A stretch of 19,044 bases of DNA, from contig CAYHPR010000012.1 of NCBI GenBank assembly GCA_964358895.1, forward strand, positions 1-19,044, in the 5' to 3' direction. The notes beneath the pieces were generated by a model that saw only the letters and a program-made list of their open reading frames with translations, had not been told where the DNA came from and searched no databases. Source of the DNA: CAYHPR01 sp964358895 (GTDB taxonomy: Archaea > Micrarchaeota > Micrarchaeia > CABMEP01). The number at the start of each line of letters is the position of its first letter. Positions within the stretch are counted from its first letter, which is position 1. The position numbers and the translations under genes are program-made. Of the stretch, positions 5,019-13,012 are shown in pieces.

Positions 5019-6620
5019 TCATCTGTAATTGCCGAGGCTGTTGCCGCAATTTGGTGTGACGCAATACGGTCGATCCCAGCCCATTCCTTTTTGCTGGTGA
5101 GAAACACAATTGAAATCAATAAGTTCATCCGTGCCTGTCGCCAGCATGCCTGCGTATATTCGCGTCCATACTGTCGCCCATGTGTTCGCATCATATTTGT
5201 GAAAATTTACTTCCCATTTGTGATCTCTTTCATATTTCGATCTGATCAGTCCAGCGATGTGCTTCGGGTGCCACCATCCTTTTCCTGCTAATGTTCTCAC
5301 AAGAGTTTGAATCACGGTTGGCTGAAGGAGCCATGGATTTGGGTTGGAAAGCATATGTGAAACGCATGGCGGAACTTTTTCCAGTTCAAATCGATCGTAT
5401 GTCAAATTCCATGATGATGGACTGTCTTCTTTCATATTGTCAAAGTCTTTATGGAATTCGTATAATTTTGATTGTTTATATTCATTGATCAGCTTAAGGA
5501 TTCCTTCGCTGCATTCAGGAATCTCTGTGGTTATCGCATTTGCATAATTTGCGCAGTTTCTATAATTTCTTCGGTTGTTGAATAATTCGTCGAGCGTCAA
5601 TTCATTGCCGTTACATGGCGTGAATCTTGGAACAGCTACTGCAGTACGTATTTCTTTGATATCGTTACCTAAGTCTTTCTTCATTTTGTGCTTGTGGTGC
5701 TTCGAAAATGGGAGACGTATGTCTCGCATATAGAGCGGATTTGCAAACGCTGAAAGGTCAATTGATATTGCCTCTCCCTTCTCATTGCCTACTGCAATAT
5801 CTCCTACCACAATTGGCATTTTGTTTCCGTATTTATGTGCGGATTTCATTGTTTTATGAGTGACATATTCAACTAGTTTGCCGAGTGCGTCGTAAACTTT
5901 CCCTTCTTCATCTGTTACGGGTCGACTCCTTCTACTTTCTAACGAAAGGTGTTGATACTTCCCACGTAGAGTATCCTCAACCTGTCCAATTTCTTTTAAT
6001 TCGTTGTATACTGGATTATCCTCGTTGTCTTTCTTTTTATCAATCCTAAAGCTGATATGGTAGCCTTGTCCAGTTGCAGTTATCAACGGTTTTATACCGT
6101 AGCTGAGGAAAATTAATTTCATGCACTGGAGTGTAGGTTCCAGTTCCCAGAATACGCGTTCTTGGTTGACGTAGGTTTCACCTGGATATTTTTTTGAGAA
6201 ATATTCGATATCTATTACGCATAAGTTGCTTTTTTTGTCCCATATAGATCTGAAAATATCAGTTCTTCCATATTCTGAGTTCAGAAGCCATCCGAGGCTG
6301 TTGTTTGGAAGGGATTTGAATTCTCCTTTGCCTGCATTTTTCATTCCTTCACCCCAGCCAACCAGGTATTCGCAGGTTTTGTGTATGGATATCTCCGTTA
6401 ACGCATCGGAATCCTTTGGCAATTTTTTCTGAGGCAAATTAAATGTTTCAGTAACAGTTGTAGGTACTCCACAATACTCGAGCATTCTTCGGATTATGCT
6501 TGTGTTTGCATAATATTCACGTCCACCAATCTCTTTTTCCACCAATGGTTGCGGAGCTGACAATTGGATTTTTTTATCTGTTGTTTCAACAGATTTTTTC
6601 ATTTTCTTAGAATCAGGCAT
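5019..6620 (-). CDS. One-chain archaeo-eukaryotic primase (PriS-like plus PriL-like parts)
   Basis: This 533-residue protein is a probable DNA primase. The catalytic part shows AEP motif I as VIDIEY (D137, E139), motif II as GQGYHISF (H188), and motif III around SIDLSAFANP (D288), followed by RLPFSKHHKHK. The C-terminal part resembles the iron-sulfur domain of PriL: it opens with the typical VPPCV and has four cysteines, C419, C505, C520 and C525, the likely [4Fe-4S] ligands. Separate PriS and PriL subunits are the archaeal norm. Fused versions of about this size are known from Nanoarchaeum equitans and other DPANN archaea, and divergent ones from plasmids such as pTN2. The ATG at 6620 lies 25 nt after TATTTAAAC (6641-6649), so it is chosen over the in-frame TTG at 6638. 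It could be the chromosomal primase or belong to an integrated element. Confidence 0.82.
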   Translation of the reverse strand: MPDSKKMKKSVETTDKKIQLSAPQPLVEKEIGGREYYANTSIIRRMLEYCGVPTTVTETFNLPQKKLPKDSDALTEISIHKTCEYLVGWGEGMKNAGKGEFKSLPNNSLGWLLNSEYGRTDIFRSIWDKKSNLCVIDIEYFSKKYPGETYVNQERVFWELEPTLQCMKLIFLSYGIKPLITATGQGYHISFRIDKKKDNEDNPVYNELKEIGQVEDTLRGKYQHLSLESRRSRPVTDEEGKVYDALGKLVEYVTHKTMKSAHKYGNKMPIVVGDIAVGNEKGEAISIDLSAFANPLYMRDIRLPFSKHHKHKMKKDLGNDIKEIRTAVAVPRFTPCNGNELTLDELFNNRRNYRNCANYANAITTEIPECSEGILKLINEYKQSKLYEFHKDFDNMKEDSPSSWNLTYDRFELEKVPPCVSHMLSNPNPWLLQPTVIQTLVRTLAGKGWWHPKHIAGLIRSKYERDHKWEVNFHKYDANTWATVWTRIYAGMLATGTDELIDFNCVSHQQKGMGWDRPYCVTPNCGNSLGNYR

Positions 6621-6640
6621 ATTTCTATTAGGCGGCAAAA

Positions 6641-6695
6641 TATTTAAACAATTTGACTGGCGCGTTGGTCAGGTTATTAGAGTATTATTTTAAAC
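6641..6695. promoter_or_regulatory. Divergent leaderless promoters of primase and lipoprotein genes
   Basis: TATTTAAAC at 6641-6649 reads towards the primase ATG (6620). ATTTTAAAC at 6687-6695 reads towards the lipoprotein ATG (6717). Both boxes are centred 25-26 nt from the start codon, so both messages should begin at or within a few nucleotides of the ATG. Confidence 0.65.
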
Positions 6696-6716
6696 ACAGA
6701 TGATCAAGCATGAATC

Positions 6717-8819
6717 ATGAAAAATGCTGCAGGTTTGGTGCAGGTATTTCTTTTGATGACGATAGGAGTATTATTTTTCGGTTGTGTTGGTGCTTGTCCT
6801 CCAGCTGGATTTCCTCAGCCGCCTGGATGTGGCGGAGGGACAAATATTTCTATTCCGGATGTGACTATCCCGGATGTTTCTATTCCAAGTGTAACGGTTC
6901 CTAATGTTACTTTTCCATCGCAGACAAACACAACTAAGGTTCCTGCAAATGAAAAATATATTACAAAATATCTTCCATCTCCGGTGCCGATTATAGGCAG
7001 AGTCGAGTTCAGAGACATCGCGGACCTTCCGCTCTCCATAACTGTGATGGCGTGGGGTGAAGGTATTCCGAACAAACCGGATCCAATCCATGGCTGGTTC
7101 AGAGGCCAGCAGGCGAAGGGCGCGAAGCACTACTCCGGAGTCTCCGTTTGGAATAACGATCGGTGGAAGACGATCTCCGATCTCCCTGAAGTGCTCAAAA
7201 CCGCTTATGTCACTGGCTTCGATGGAGAGCCGTTGTACATACAGGAAGATGTCTATCTTAATTTCCTTGATCCGGTGATGCAGGAGGAGTTCAAGCGAGG
7301 CATCAGGGAGCACGTGGATATCGGCACGGATGGTTTCGTGTTTGACGAGGTCTCAGGCACTGCGGACGCGGTGATGATGGGTTCAGGTCCATTCGACAAT
7401 TACAGTCTCTTGGGCTTCCGCAACTACCTTAAGAGTAAGTACACGGCAAGCGACCTTCAACAGAAAGGCATAAGTGACATCGATACGTTCAATTACAGGG
7501 ATTTCCTGGTGAACAACGGATACAGGAACCAGTATTCTACTGGCGACTACTGGAGCAATCCCGCTCCATTCAGGCAGGATTACTACAACTACTTGCGCGA
7601 CGAGACCAACAATAAAATCGATGAGCTGATCGCCTATGCCAAATCCTACGCTCAGACCAAGGGCAAGACTCTCGTATTCTCTGCTAACGCCGATCCCGTC
7701 ACTAGGACGAACCTACTCAAGTTTTACGACACTCTAGATCTCTACGTGTTCGAGCAAGAGTGGTGGCCGAAATGGAGGAAGGACCAGGGAAGCGAATTCA
7801 GATCCGGAGTGCCGGACATACCTTCCATGAAGTACGCCAGGAGCATAGGCACGTGGGCTGCGGCAATGCCGTCCATAGGGGATATGAACAAATTCCCAGA
7901 TGTCTACACTGGCAGCAGATTCTTCACACATGCGATGGCCGAGACATATGCGGCCATGGGTTACTACATGTATTTTCCGAATGTGGATTACGTTGGCATC
8001 AAGTTCGTTTCCAACCGTTCCATAATGTATCCGTATTACACTTTCGTCAGGGAGCATCCTGAAGCTTTCCTAAATCTGACCACTCCTGCCGAAGTTGCTG
8101 TCGCGAAGCCGTTCAATGTCTTTGATGAGAAGGCCAGCGCCATAGAAGGCGCGAAAGGATTTTCGCTCCTGATGTACGAGGTCAATATACCTCATGATGT
8201 CATACTCGTGAACAACATCACTGACAGGTATAAAGTGATACTCACATCGGGAAGTGCGTTCTCCGATTCAGAGGTGGAGAAGTTACTCTCCTTCGTCAGG
8301 GAAGGCGGCACAGTCATAGCCACTGATAAAAGGTTCGCAGAAACGGACGAGAACAACAATGAAGTTTCACGCGCTTCTTTGAACGGATTGAAAACTACCG
8401 GCGTCCACGATCTGGGCAGTGGCAAGTTTATTTTCTTTGAGGATTATTTGCAATGGAAAGTATGGTCTCCTCGCGATCCTGCCGCGATTAAAATAATATT
8501 AGATACAGTCAAGCAATATGTTGAACCGACTATGGTTTCTTCAGATGTGAGAGTGCTTCCTTACGTGAGCACGGATGGAAGTGGAAGATTAGTGATTCAT
8601 TTATTAAATTATGATTTTAACGGAGTTGATTTTTCAAAGAAGACAAATGTTCAGGTGAAAGTAAAGTTGCCGGCAGGTTATTCTATGGCTGGCAAAAAAC
8701 TTACAATCAGTTCGCCTGATTTCAGCGGCAATCAAACTGCAACCATTAGTGAATCTGGAGGTTGGCTGACATTCACTGTTCCTTCTCTTTACATTTGGGA
8801 TGTTGCGGTATTAAAATAA
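6717..8819 (+). CDS. Secreted lipoprotein, glycoside-hydrolase-like with GATase-like domain
   Basis: This 700-residue protein starts with a lipoprotein signal (GVLFFGC, lipid-modified C23). A linker of five-residue repeats follows (residues 46-70). Residues about 85-450 look like a TIM-barrel glycosidase of the GH42 / hypothetical glycosidase type. They contain DGFVFDEVSG with D210 and E211 at a strand end, and LYVFEQEWW with E346 and E348, both plausible acid/base or nucleophile positions. Residues about 500-545 (YKVILTSGSAF, EKLLSFVREGGTVIATD) match the glutamine-amidotransferase-like domain seen after GH42 barrels. A C-terminal beta-sandwich ends the chain. It probably acts on an extracellular polysaccharide or glycan; the substrate is unknown. 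The ATG at 6717 is 26 nt from its TATA box; ATG 6710 is out of frame. GC content is clearly higher in much of the central coding part than near the ends. Confidence 0.75.
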   Translation: MKNAAGLVQVFLLMTIGVLFFGCVGACPPAGFPQPPGCGGGTNISIPDVTIPDVSIPSVTVPNVTFPSQTNTTKVPANEKYITKYLPSPVPIIGRVEFRDIADLPLSITVMAWGEGIPNKPDPIHGWFRGQQAKGAKHYSGVSVWNNDRWKTISDLPEVLKTAYVTGFDGEPLYIQEDVYLNFLDPVMQEEFKRGIREHVDIGTDGFVFDEVSGTADAVMMGSGPFDNYSLLGFRNYLKSKYTASDLQQKGISDIDTFNYRDFLVNNGYRNQYSTGDYWSNPAPFRQDYYNYLRDETNNKIDELIAYAKSYAQTKGKTLVFSANADPVTRTNLLKFYDTLDLYVFEQEWWPKWRKDQGSEFRSGVPDIPSMKYARSIGTWAAAMPSIGDMNKFPDVYTGSRFFTHAMAETYAAMGYYMYFPNVDYVGIKFVSNRSIMYPYYTFVREHPEAFLNLTTPAEVAVAKPFNVFDEKASAIEGAKGFSLLMYEVNIPHDVILVNNITDRYKVILTSGSAFSDSEVEKLLSFVREGGTVIATDKRFAETDENNNEVSRASLNGLKTTGVHDLGSGKFIFFEDYLQWKVWSPRDPAAIKIILDTVKQYVEPTMVSSDVRVLPYVSTDGSGRLVIHLLNYDFNGVDFSKKTNVQVKVKLPAGYSMAGKKLTISSPDFSGNQTATISESGGWLTFTVPSLYIWDVAVLK
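6852..6926 (+). repeat. 15-bp / 5-residue tandem repeat in the lipoprotein linker
   Basis: Five consecutive 15-nt units encode IPDVT, IPDVS, IPSVT, VPNVT and FPSQT. The protein pattern is kept while third bases differ, so the array is old or under protein-level selection. It forms an extended, Pro-rich stalk between the lipid anchor and the catalytic domain, with an N-glycosylation site in VPNVT. Confidence 0.8.
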
Positions 8820-8854
8820 CAGTTACAAGTTAGCATTGTGCAGAGTAGTATACT

Positions 8855-8864
8855 ATTTTAAATT
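8855..8864 (+). promoter_or_regulatory. TATA box of the second lipoprotein gene
   Basis: ATTTTAAATT is centred 24 nt before ATG 8883 and lies after the stop of the glycosidase-like gene. The second lipoprotein therefore has its own leaderless promoter. Confidence 0.6.
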
Positions 8865-8882
8865 CAAACGATAAGGTCAAAT

Positions 8883-9764
8883 ATGAAAAATACTGGCCGC
8901 ACTGCTTTCATAGCATCAATCCTGCTGGTCGGACTTTTGCTGTTTGGTTGTGCTTCAGTCAGCAATCTAAATTATACATCATCTGCTCAAAATTATACGC
9001 AACAGTCTCAAGATAATATACAAAACACTACAAATGCTACAAATTATACCTCGGACAAAACTAAGAATGAAAGTAAGCCGGAAGTGACATTCAACGTCAC
9101 CGGATGCACTGCGACGGTGCATGACTTCGGATCAGGATCCGAGGATTGGGCTGCAGGACTCAACTGTTCTTTTGTAACCAACAGGGTTTGTGTAAATCTA
9201 TACCGAGATAGTATAATCATCAATATATCTGGTCCAGACGGAAAGCAGATTGGAAATGAATATAGCGTCTGCGGAAACGGTTCCAAGATGATACGGATGG
9301 CGTCGAGCTGGACCACTCCAGATATTGGGACCTACAAACTGATGTACAAGTTCTACAGCGACGGAACACCTCTCGGAGAGAAGAGCATTACATTCTCTGG
9401 TCAGAAGGTTGCAGTGATACCTATTCTCACTATCCCTGGATCGCTTGTCGAGAGTGTTGCTAAAGGAGAATACAACTGCTACGACAAGGAACTGAATTAC
9501 GTCGGATTTAAACTTAACAACTCAGGAGACCTTCCTGTTTTCGCTGACAGGATATCTGCAACAATAGATGGAAAGAATGCAGATGTATCTCCGAACGTCA
9601 TAAGACTTGCGCCAGGGACCACAACCGGCACAAGAAGTCTCTGTTGGAGTCCAGCGCTCAAGAGCGGAATGCATACTCTGATTGTGAATTCATACAATGA
9701 AGGCAACAAGCTTTCAGAGGACATGATTAACTTTTATATTCCTTCGTTGGAAACTGCAAAATAA
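8883..9764 (+). CDS. Secreted lipoprotein of unknown function, heavily N-glycosylatable
   Basis: This 293-residue protein has a signal peptide and lipobox (LLLFGC, lipid-modified C23). A low-complexity linker (residues about 27-65) is crowded with N-glycosylation sequons: NYT three times, plus NTT, NAT and NES. Two beta-rich, probably Ig-like domains follow. The first (about 68-165) contains several cysteines (GCTATVHDFG, LNCSF, VCVNLY, VCGNGS). The second (about 175-290) has NCYDKELNYVGFKLNNSG and a CWSP segment and looks like a CARDB-type adhesion fold. It is probably a surface protein that binds other surface components or a host or neighbour cell; the function is unproven. It has its own promoter, and neighbouring genes on both sides also encode lipoproteins. 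Confidence 0.8.
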   Translation: MKNTGRTAFIASILLVGLLLFGCASVSNLNYTSSAQNYTQQSQDNIQNTTNATNYTSDKTKNESKPEVTFNVTGCTATVHDFGSGSEDWAAGLNCSFVTNRVCVNLYRDSIIINISGPDGKQIGNEYSVCGNGSKMIRMASSWTTPDIGTYKLMYKFYSDGTPLGEKSITFSGQKVAVIPILTIPGSLVESVAKGEYNCYDKELNYVGFKLNNSGDLPVFADRISATIDGKNADVSPNVIRLAPGTTTGTRSLCWSPALKSGMHTLIVNSYNEGNKLSEDMINFYIPSLETAK

Positions 9765-9922
9765 TAAAATAATTATTCAATAAGTTAGTAAAGATCAAGA
9801 ATTAGTAAAGAAGTAGTATAGTTCTATTCTGTGTTTCTATAATTTATCCTGAAGCCCTATAATTTCTAATGCCATTTAATCAGCTTCTATTCAGTGCAGT
9901 TTCTATAACTGTGTTGCTGAGA

Positions 9923-9932
9923 ATATTTAATA
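9923..9932 (+). promoter_or_regulatory. TATA box of the transglutaminase-like lipoprotein gene
   Basis: ATATTTAATA is centred about 26 nt before ATG 9954, which selects this ATG over the in-frame TTG at 9939. The 189-nt gap after the previous gene holds no other recognisable feature. Confidence 0.6.
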
Positions 9933-9953
9933 ATACACTTGATAATATTTTTT

Positions 9954-11630
9954 ATGCAAAATTCAAATCGGATTACATCTATCTTTTTGATATTTATAGG
10001 TTTGATACTTTTCGGATGCGTAAGCTCAAGCCAAACCGGATCTGGAAGCGGATCAGATTTGGATAGGGTTGCTGCTGATGCAAGATCTGATCCCACTAAG
10101 CTGCTGTTAAGGTTTTCATATGGAGATAATGAAACTCCATTTTCAGGAGTTGTCCATTTCCTTTCTGATTCTGGAAGAAAGGATTTCAGCGTGCCAGTCC
10201 AGGGATTCCTTTCGATAAATAGAAGTGAAGTATGCAGTGATAAGGCTGAGAAATATGATGAGCTCCTTGTCACATTCGGTGACAGTCCTGCTGAAGAGAC
10301 ATGGACATGGGGCAACGCGCGTTACTGCGAGAGTTACAGTTTTTATATGACGGTTGACAGCGCCCAGATGCAGATGATCAAAAATCCAAAGAATCCTGAG
10401 TATTTGAGGGCATCTGCAACTGTTAATTTAGACAGAAAAAAAATGATGTTCTATATACTTACAGATGACAACTCAACTGTTTCAGGAAATGCTACATTTA
10501 TTTCAGCATCCGGAAATAAATCCATTCGAATTCAAGCATATACGCTAGTAGACTCTTCAGATTTCTGTGATGGAAAGAGAGTTAAGTATTCAAATATGTC
10601 TGTTACATTTGACGCAAGTCCGATTGGAGAGAAAAGATACTGGAGCGATCTTGATTATTGCAGCTATAACCGATTTGCATTGGCAGTAGATGCTGCGGAT
10701 TTAGAAGGCATGAAAAATCCCATGCTGGATTTGTCGTTATTTGAATACGACAACTTCACAGGCAAGCCAATTAACGCAACTGTACACTGTGGTGACACGC
10801 GTCTTGGTCAATTGACAAATGGTCACTTGAATATTAGCAGAGTAGATCTGCTAAAACAAGTTGACACGAACTGCACTTTAAGTTTTACAGGCAATATACA
10901 AATTTATAACGACATTTACAATTTCGATTTCTGTGGTTGGGAGTTGAGGCATTCCGATATTATAGATTACAGTATTTTCGAACTGAATTTGAATGACACA
11001 ACGCTTCATTATTTCAGAACAGTTCCATGTTCAACTGCAAAAAGTTATGTCGCTCCAAATGATTCAATGGTTAGCTTCAGACTGCAAAGATACTTTCCGT
11101 ATAAGACTGGAGACGCAAATGCGGATGTAGAAGCAATATTCGATGCCCTTGCAAAAGAATTCCAGTACAATAACAGCGAAGCCGCAGCGATACTGACAAA
11201 AGGTGCCGGCCAATATTTGCTGCCGTCAGAATTCTTTAACAGTAACGGAGGTGTCTGTTTAGATTGGAGTAATGCATTTCTTTCACTAGTGCTTGCAAGA
11301 GATCCATCGACACCCTGCTATTCAGTTTATGCAGATTTTATTTATGCAAATGGATCATCATTTGAAAAAGAGTCACATGCAACTGTCTTTTGTGCTATAA
11401 ACGGAATTCCAAGGATTTATGATCAGACTCAGAAATACATCGGAAGTTCGATATGGAAAGATTTGTTTGATGGTCTGGATTGGAAGGGCAGCGGAGATCC
11501 TATACAGGAAGGAAGACTATCTAAACAAGGCATTGTCGGTGTGAAGCCAACTGCATATTACAATGATAAACTCTACGTTAAAGTGGACGGAATAACGGAT
11601 ATGTATAATAAACTCGGAATAAAGAGCTGA
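9954..11630 (+). CDS. Lipoprotein with transglutaminase-like C-terminal domain
   Basis: Read from ATG 9954 the protein has 558 residues. It has a lipobox, GLILFGC (C22), and a Ser/Gly linker. Two tandem copies of a roughly 100-residue beta domain follow (about 55-145 and 165-257). Each carries a pair of cysteines and ends in a MIKNP or MKNP segment. A third, Cys-containing beta region follows (to about 350). The last 180 residues contain a Cys-His-Asp set in transglutaminase-like order: C435 in NGGVCLDWSNAF, H475 in ESHATVF, and D490 in RIYDQT. Members of this superfamily are cysteine proteases, cross-linkers or amidases. Placement outside the cell membrane suggests processing or cross-linking of surface proteins. 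msrA starts 6 nt downstream, so the two are probably one transcript. Confidence 0.8.
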   Translation: MQNSNRITSIFLIFIGLILFGCVSSSQTGSGSGSDLDRVAADARSDPTKLLLRFSYGDNETPFSGVVHFLSDSGRKDFSVPVQGFLSINRSEVCSDKAEKYDELLVTFGDSPAEETWTWGNARYCESYSFYMTVDSAQMQMIKNPKNPEYLRASATVNLDRKKMMFYILTDDNSTVSGNATFISASGNKSIRIQAYTLVDSSDFCDGKRVKYSNMSVTFDASPIGEKRYWSDLDYCSYNRFALAVDAADLEGMKNPMLDLSLFEYDNFTGKPINATVHCGDTRLGQLTNGHLNISRVDLLKQVDTNCTLSFTGNIQIYNDIYNFDFCGWELRHSDIIDYSIFELNLNDTTLHYFRTVPCSTAKSYVAPNDSMVSFRLQRYFPYKTGDANADVEAIFDALAKEFQYNNSEAAAILTKGAGQYLLPSEFFNSNGGVCLDWSNAFLSLVLARDPSTPCYSVYADFIYANGSSFEKESHATVFCAINGIPRIYDQTQKYIGSSIWKDLFDGLDWKGSGDPIQEGRLSKQGIVGVKPTAYYNDKLYVKVDGITDMYNKLGIKS

Positions 11631-11636
11631 GTGTAT

Positions 11637-12200
11637 ATGCCAGAAAAAAAATCTAAATCTGAAAGAAAACTTGACAAGCTAGAAAGCATCGTGCTTGGTG
11701 GAGGGTGCTTTTGGTGTACCGAAGCTGTATTTCTTATGCTTAAAGGCGTTGAAAAGGTATCTTCAGGGTATAGTGGGGGAGCGATTCCGAATCCTACCTA
11801 CGAAATTGTTTCGACAGGACTTTCTGGGCATGCTGAAGCTAATATGATTGAGTATGATCCTAAAAAAATTTCGCTTGAAACAATACTCGATGTTTTCTTT
11901 GAAATGCATGACCCAACCTCACTAAACCGACAGGGTGCGGACGTGGGTACACAGTATCGTTCAGCCATCTTTTATACCTCTGACAAACAGAAGAATCAAG
12001 TTGAAAAATATATAAAAAAGAGACAAAAAGACTTCGAACAACCTATAGTTACTGAACTAAAAAAACTTGAAAAATATTATATGGCTGAAAGCTACCATCA
12101 GAACTATTATGCAAGTAACCAAAGCCAGCCATACTGCAGAGTTGTGATTTCACCGAAGCTTGAGAAACTTAAGAAGGAATTCAAAAAACAGTTAAAATAA
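11637..12200 (+). CDS. msrA: Peptide-methionine (S)-S-oxide reductase MsrA
   Basis: MsrA reduces methionine-S-sulfoxide in proteins and repairs oxidative damage. This 187-residue protein has the catalytic GCFWC motif (C24; C27 follows), YSGG, STGLSGHAEA, the HDPTSLNRQGADVGTQYRS signature and YHQNY, all standard for the family. A third cysteine, C167 in QPYCRVV, may act as the resolving residue. There is no signal peptide, so the enzyme is cytoplasmic. The frame can begin at GTG 11631 directly after the upstream stop, but I take ATG 11637. No separate TATA-like box is evident, so it is probably co-transcribed with the transglutaminase-like lipoprotein gene. No msrB is seen in the window. Confidence 0.95.
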   Translation: MPEKKSKSERKLDKLESIVLGGGCFWCTEAVFLMLKGVEKVSSGYSGGAIPNPTYEIVSTGLSGHAEANMIEYDPKKISLETILDVFFEMHDPTSLNRQGADVGTQYRSAIFYTSDKQKNQVEKYIKKRQKDFEQPIVTELKKLEKYYMAESYHQNYYASNQSQPYCRVVISPKLEKLKKEFKKQLK

Positions 12201-12225
12201 TCAGAACAGTTTCGAGTAACGTGAG

Positions 12226-12235
12226 ATTCTTAAAC
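12226..12235 (+). promoter_or_regulatory. TATA box of the SIMPL-domain gene
   Basis: ATTCTTAAAC is centred about 25 nt before ATG 12256, so a leaderless message is expected. Confidence 0.6.
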
Positions 12236-12255
12236 CAATCTGATAATAAACAAGT

Positions 12256-13005
12256 ATGGCAAAACAGCAAACGCAGATGCAAATAAACTATACTCAGATT
12301 GCAGTTGTTTTGGTTGTTGTTATTGGTTTTCTTTTAGCTATTGTTTATCTCGTTCCAAAACAGGGAGGAGAAAAAACAATTTCAGTTACTGGGACTGCTA
12401 AAGTAACGGTCCCTCCAGATAAGGCAGCCGTTTATGTTCAAATTATTACTAGATCAAAGACATCTGCGGATGAAGCAAAAAATCAGAATGCAAATATCTC
12501 TGATGCGTTACAAACCGTACTTCTGAATATAGGGATTGATAAAAAAGACATTGAAACAGAAGGGTTCAGTGTTTATCCTGAATATGATTATCTGCCGGAC
12601 CAAGGACAAGTGCTCAAAGGATATGCCGCTACAAATTCAATGAAAATAAATGTGAAAAATTTTGATAATGTTGGCAAAATTGTTGATGCGTCAGTAGATG
12701 CAGGCGGATTGATAAGTTATATCAATTATGAGCTTTCTACAGAGAAACTAAATGAATACAAAACATCAGTTCTTGCAAATGCATCTCGTGATGCACGAAG
12801 CAAGGCAGAGGCAATTGCAAACGGACTCGATAAACGCTTAGGAAATCTTGTTTCTGTAACTACTTCTGAATACAACTATGTCCCTTATCCGATTTATCGT
12901 GCTGAAGCTGCTTCCGGTATTGATGTCAAGCAAGTAGCTACAGACTTGCCACCAAAGAACGTAGATGTCACTGCAACTGTTCAGGTAACTTATGAAATAG
13001 CCTAA
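12256..13005 (+). CDS. Membrane-anchored SIMPL-domain (DUF541) protein
   Basis: This 249-residue protein has one N-terminal membrane segment (residues about 14-33) and a SIMPL (DUF541) domain after it. Recognisable parts are ISVTGTAKVTVPPDKAAVYV at the start, IGIDKKDIETEGFSVYPEY in the middle, GYAATNSMKINVKNFDNVG, and the helix LANASRDARSKAEAIANGLD. Family members form oligomeric envelope proteins and have been linked to oxidative-stress protection in bacteria (YggE) and to Brucella BP26; the molecular role is unclear. The domain should lie outside the membrane. Its position after msrA fits a stress or envelope theme, but it has its own TATA box. It is convergent with the next gene, with 7 nt between stops. 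Confidence 0.9.
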   Translation: MAKQQTQMQINYTQIAVVLVVVIGFLLAIVYLVPKQGGEKTISVTGTAKVTVPPDKAAVYVQIITRSKTSADEAKNQNANISDALQTVLLNIGIDKKDIETEGFSVYPEYDYLPDQGQVLKGYAATNSMKINVKNFDNVGKIVDASVDAGGLISYINYELSTEKLNEYKTSVLANASRDARSKAEAIANGLDKRLGNLVSVTTSEYNYVPYPIYRAEAASGIDVKQVATDLPPKNVDVTATVQVTYEIA

Positions 13006-13012
13006 AGTTATT

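Noticed and set aside
6771..7313. 180-codon open frame antisense to the glycosidase-like gene
   Set aside because: The composition is not protein-like (His/Arg/Ser runs), it has no promoter or ribosome-binding site, and it lies fully inside a well-supported gene in the GC-richer stretch, where stop codons are rarer.
9887..10315. 142-codon minus-strand frame over the transglutaminase-like gene start
   Set aside because: It overlaps the signal peptide coding region and promoter of the real gene and shows no domain.
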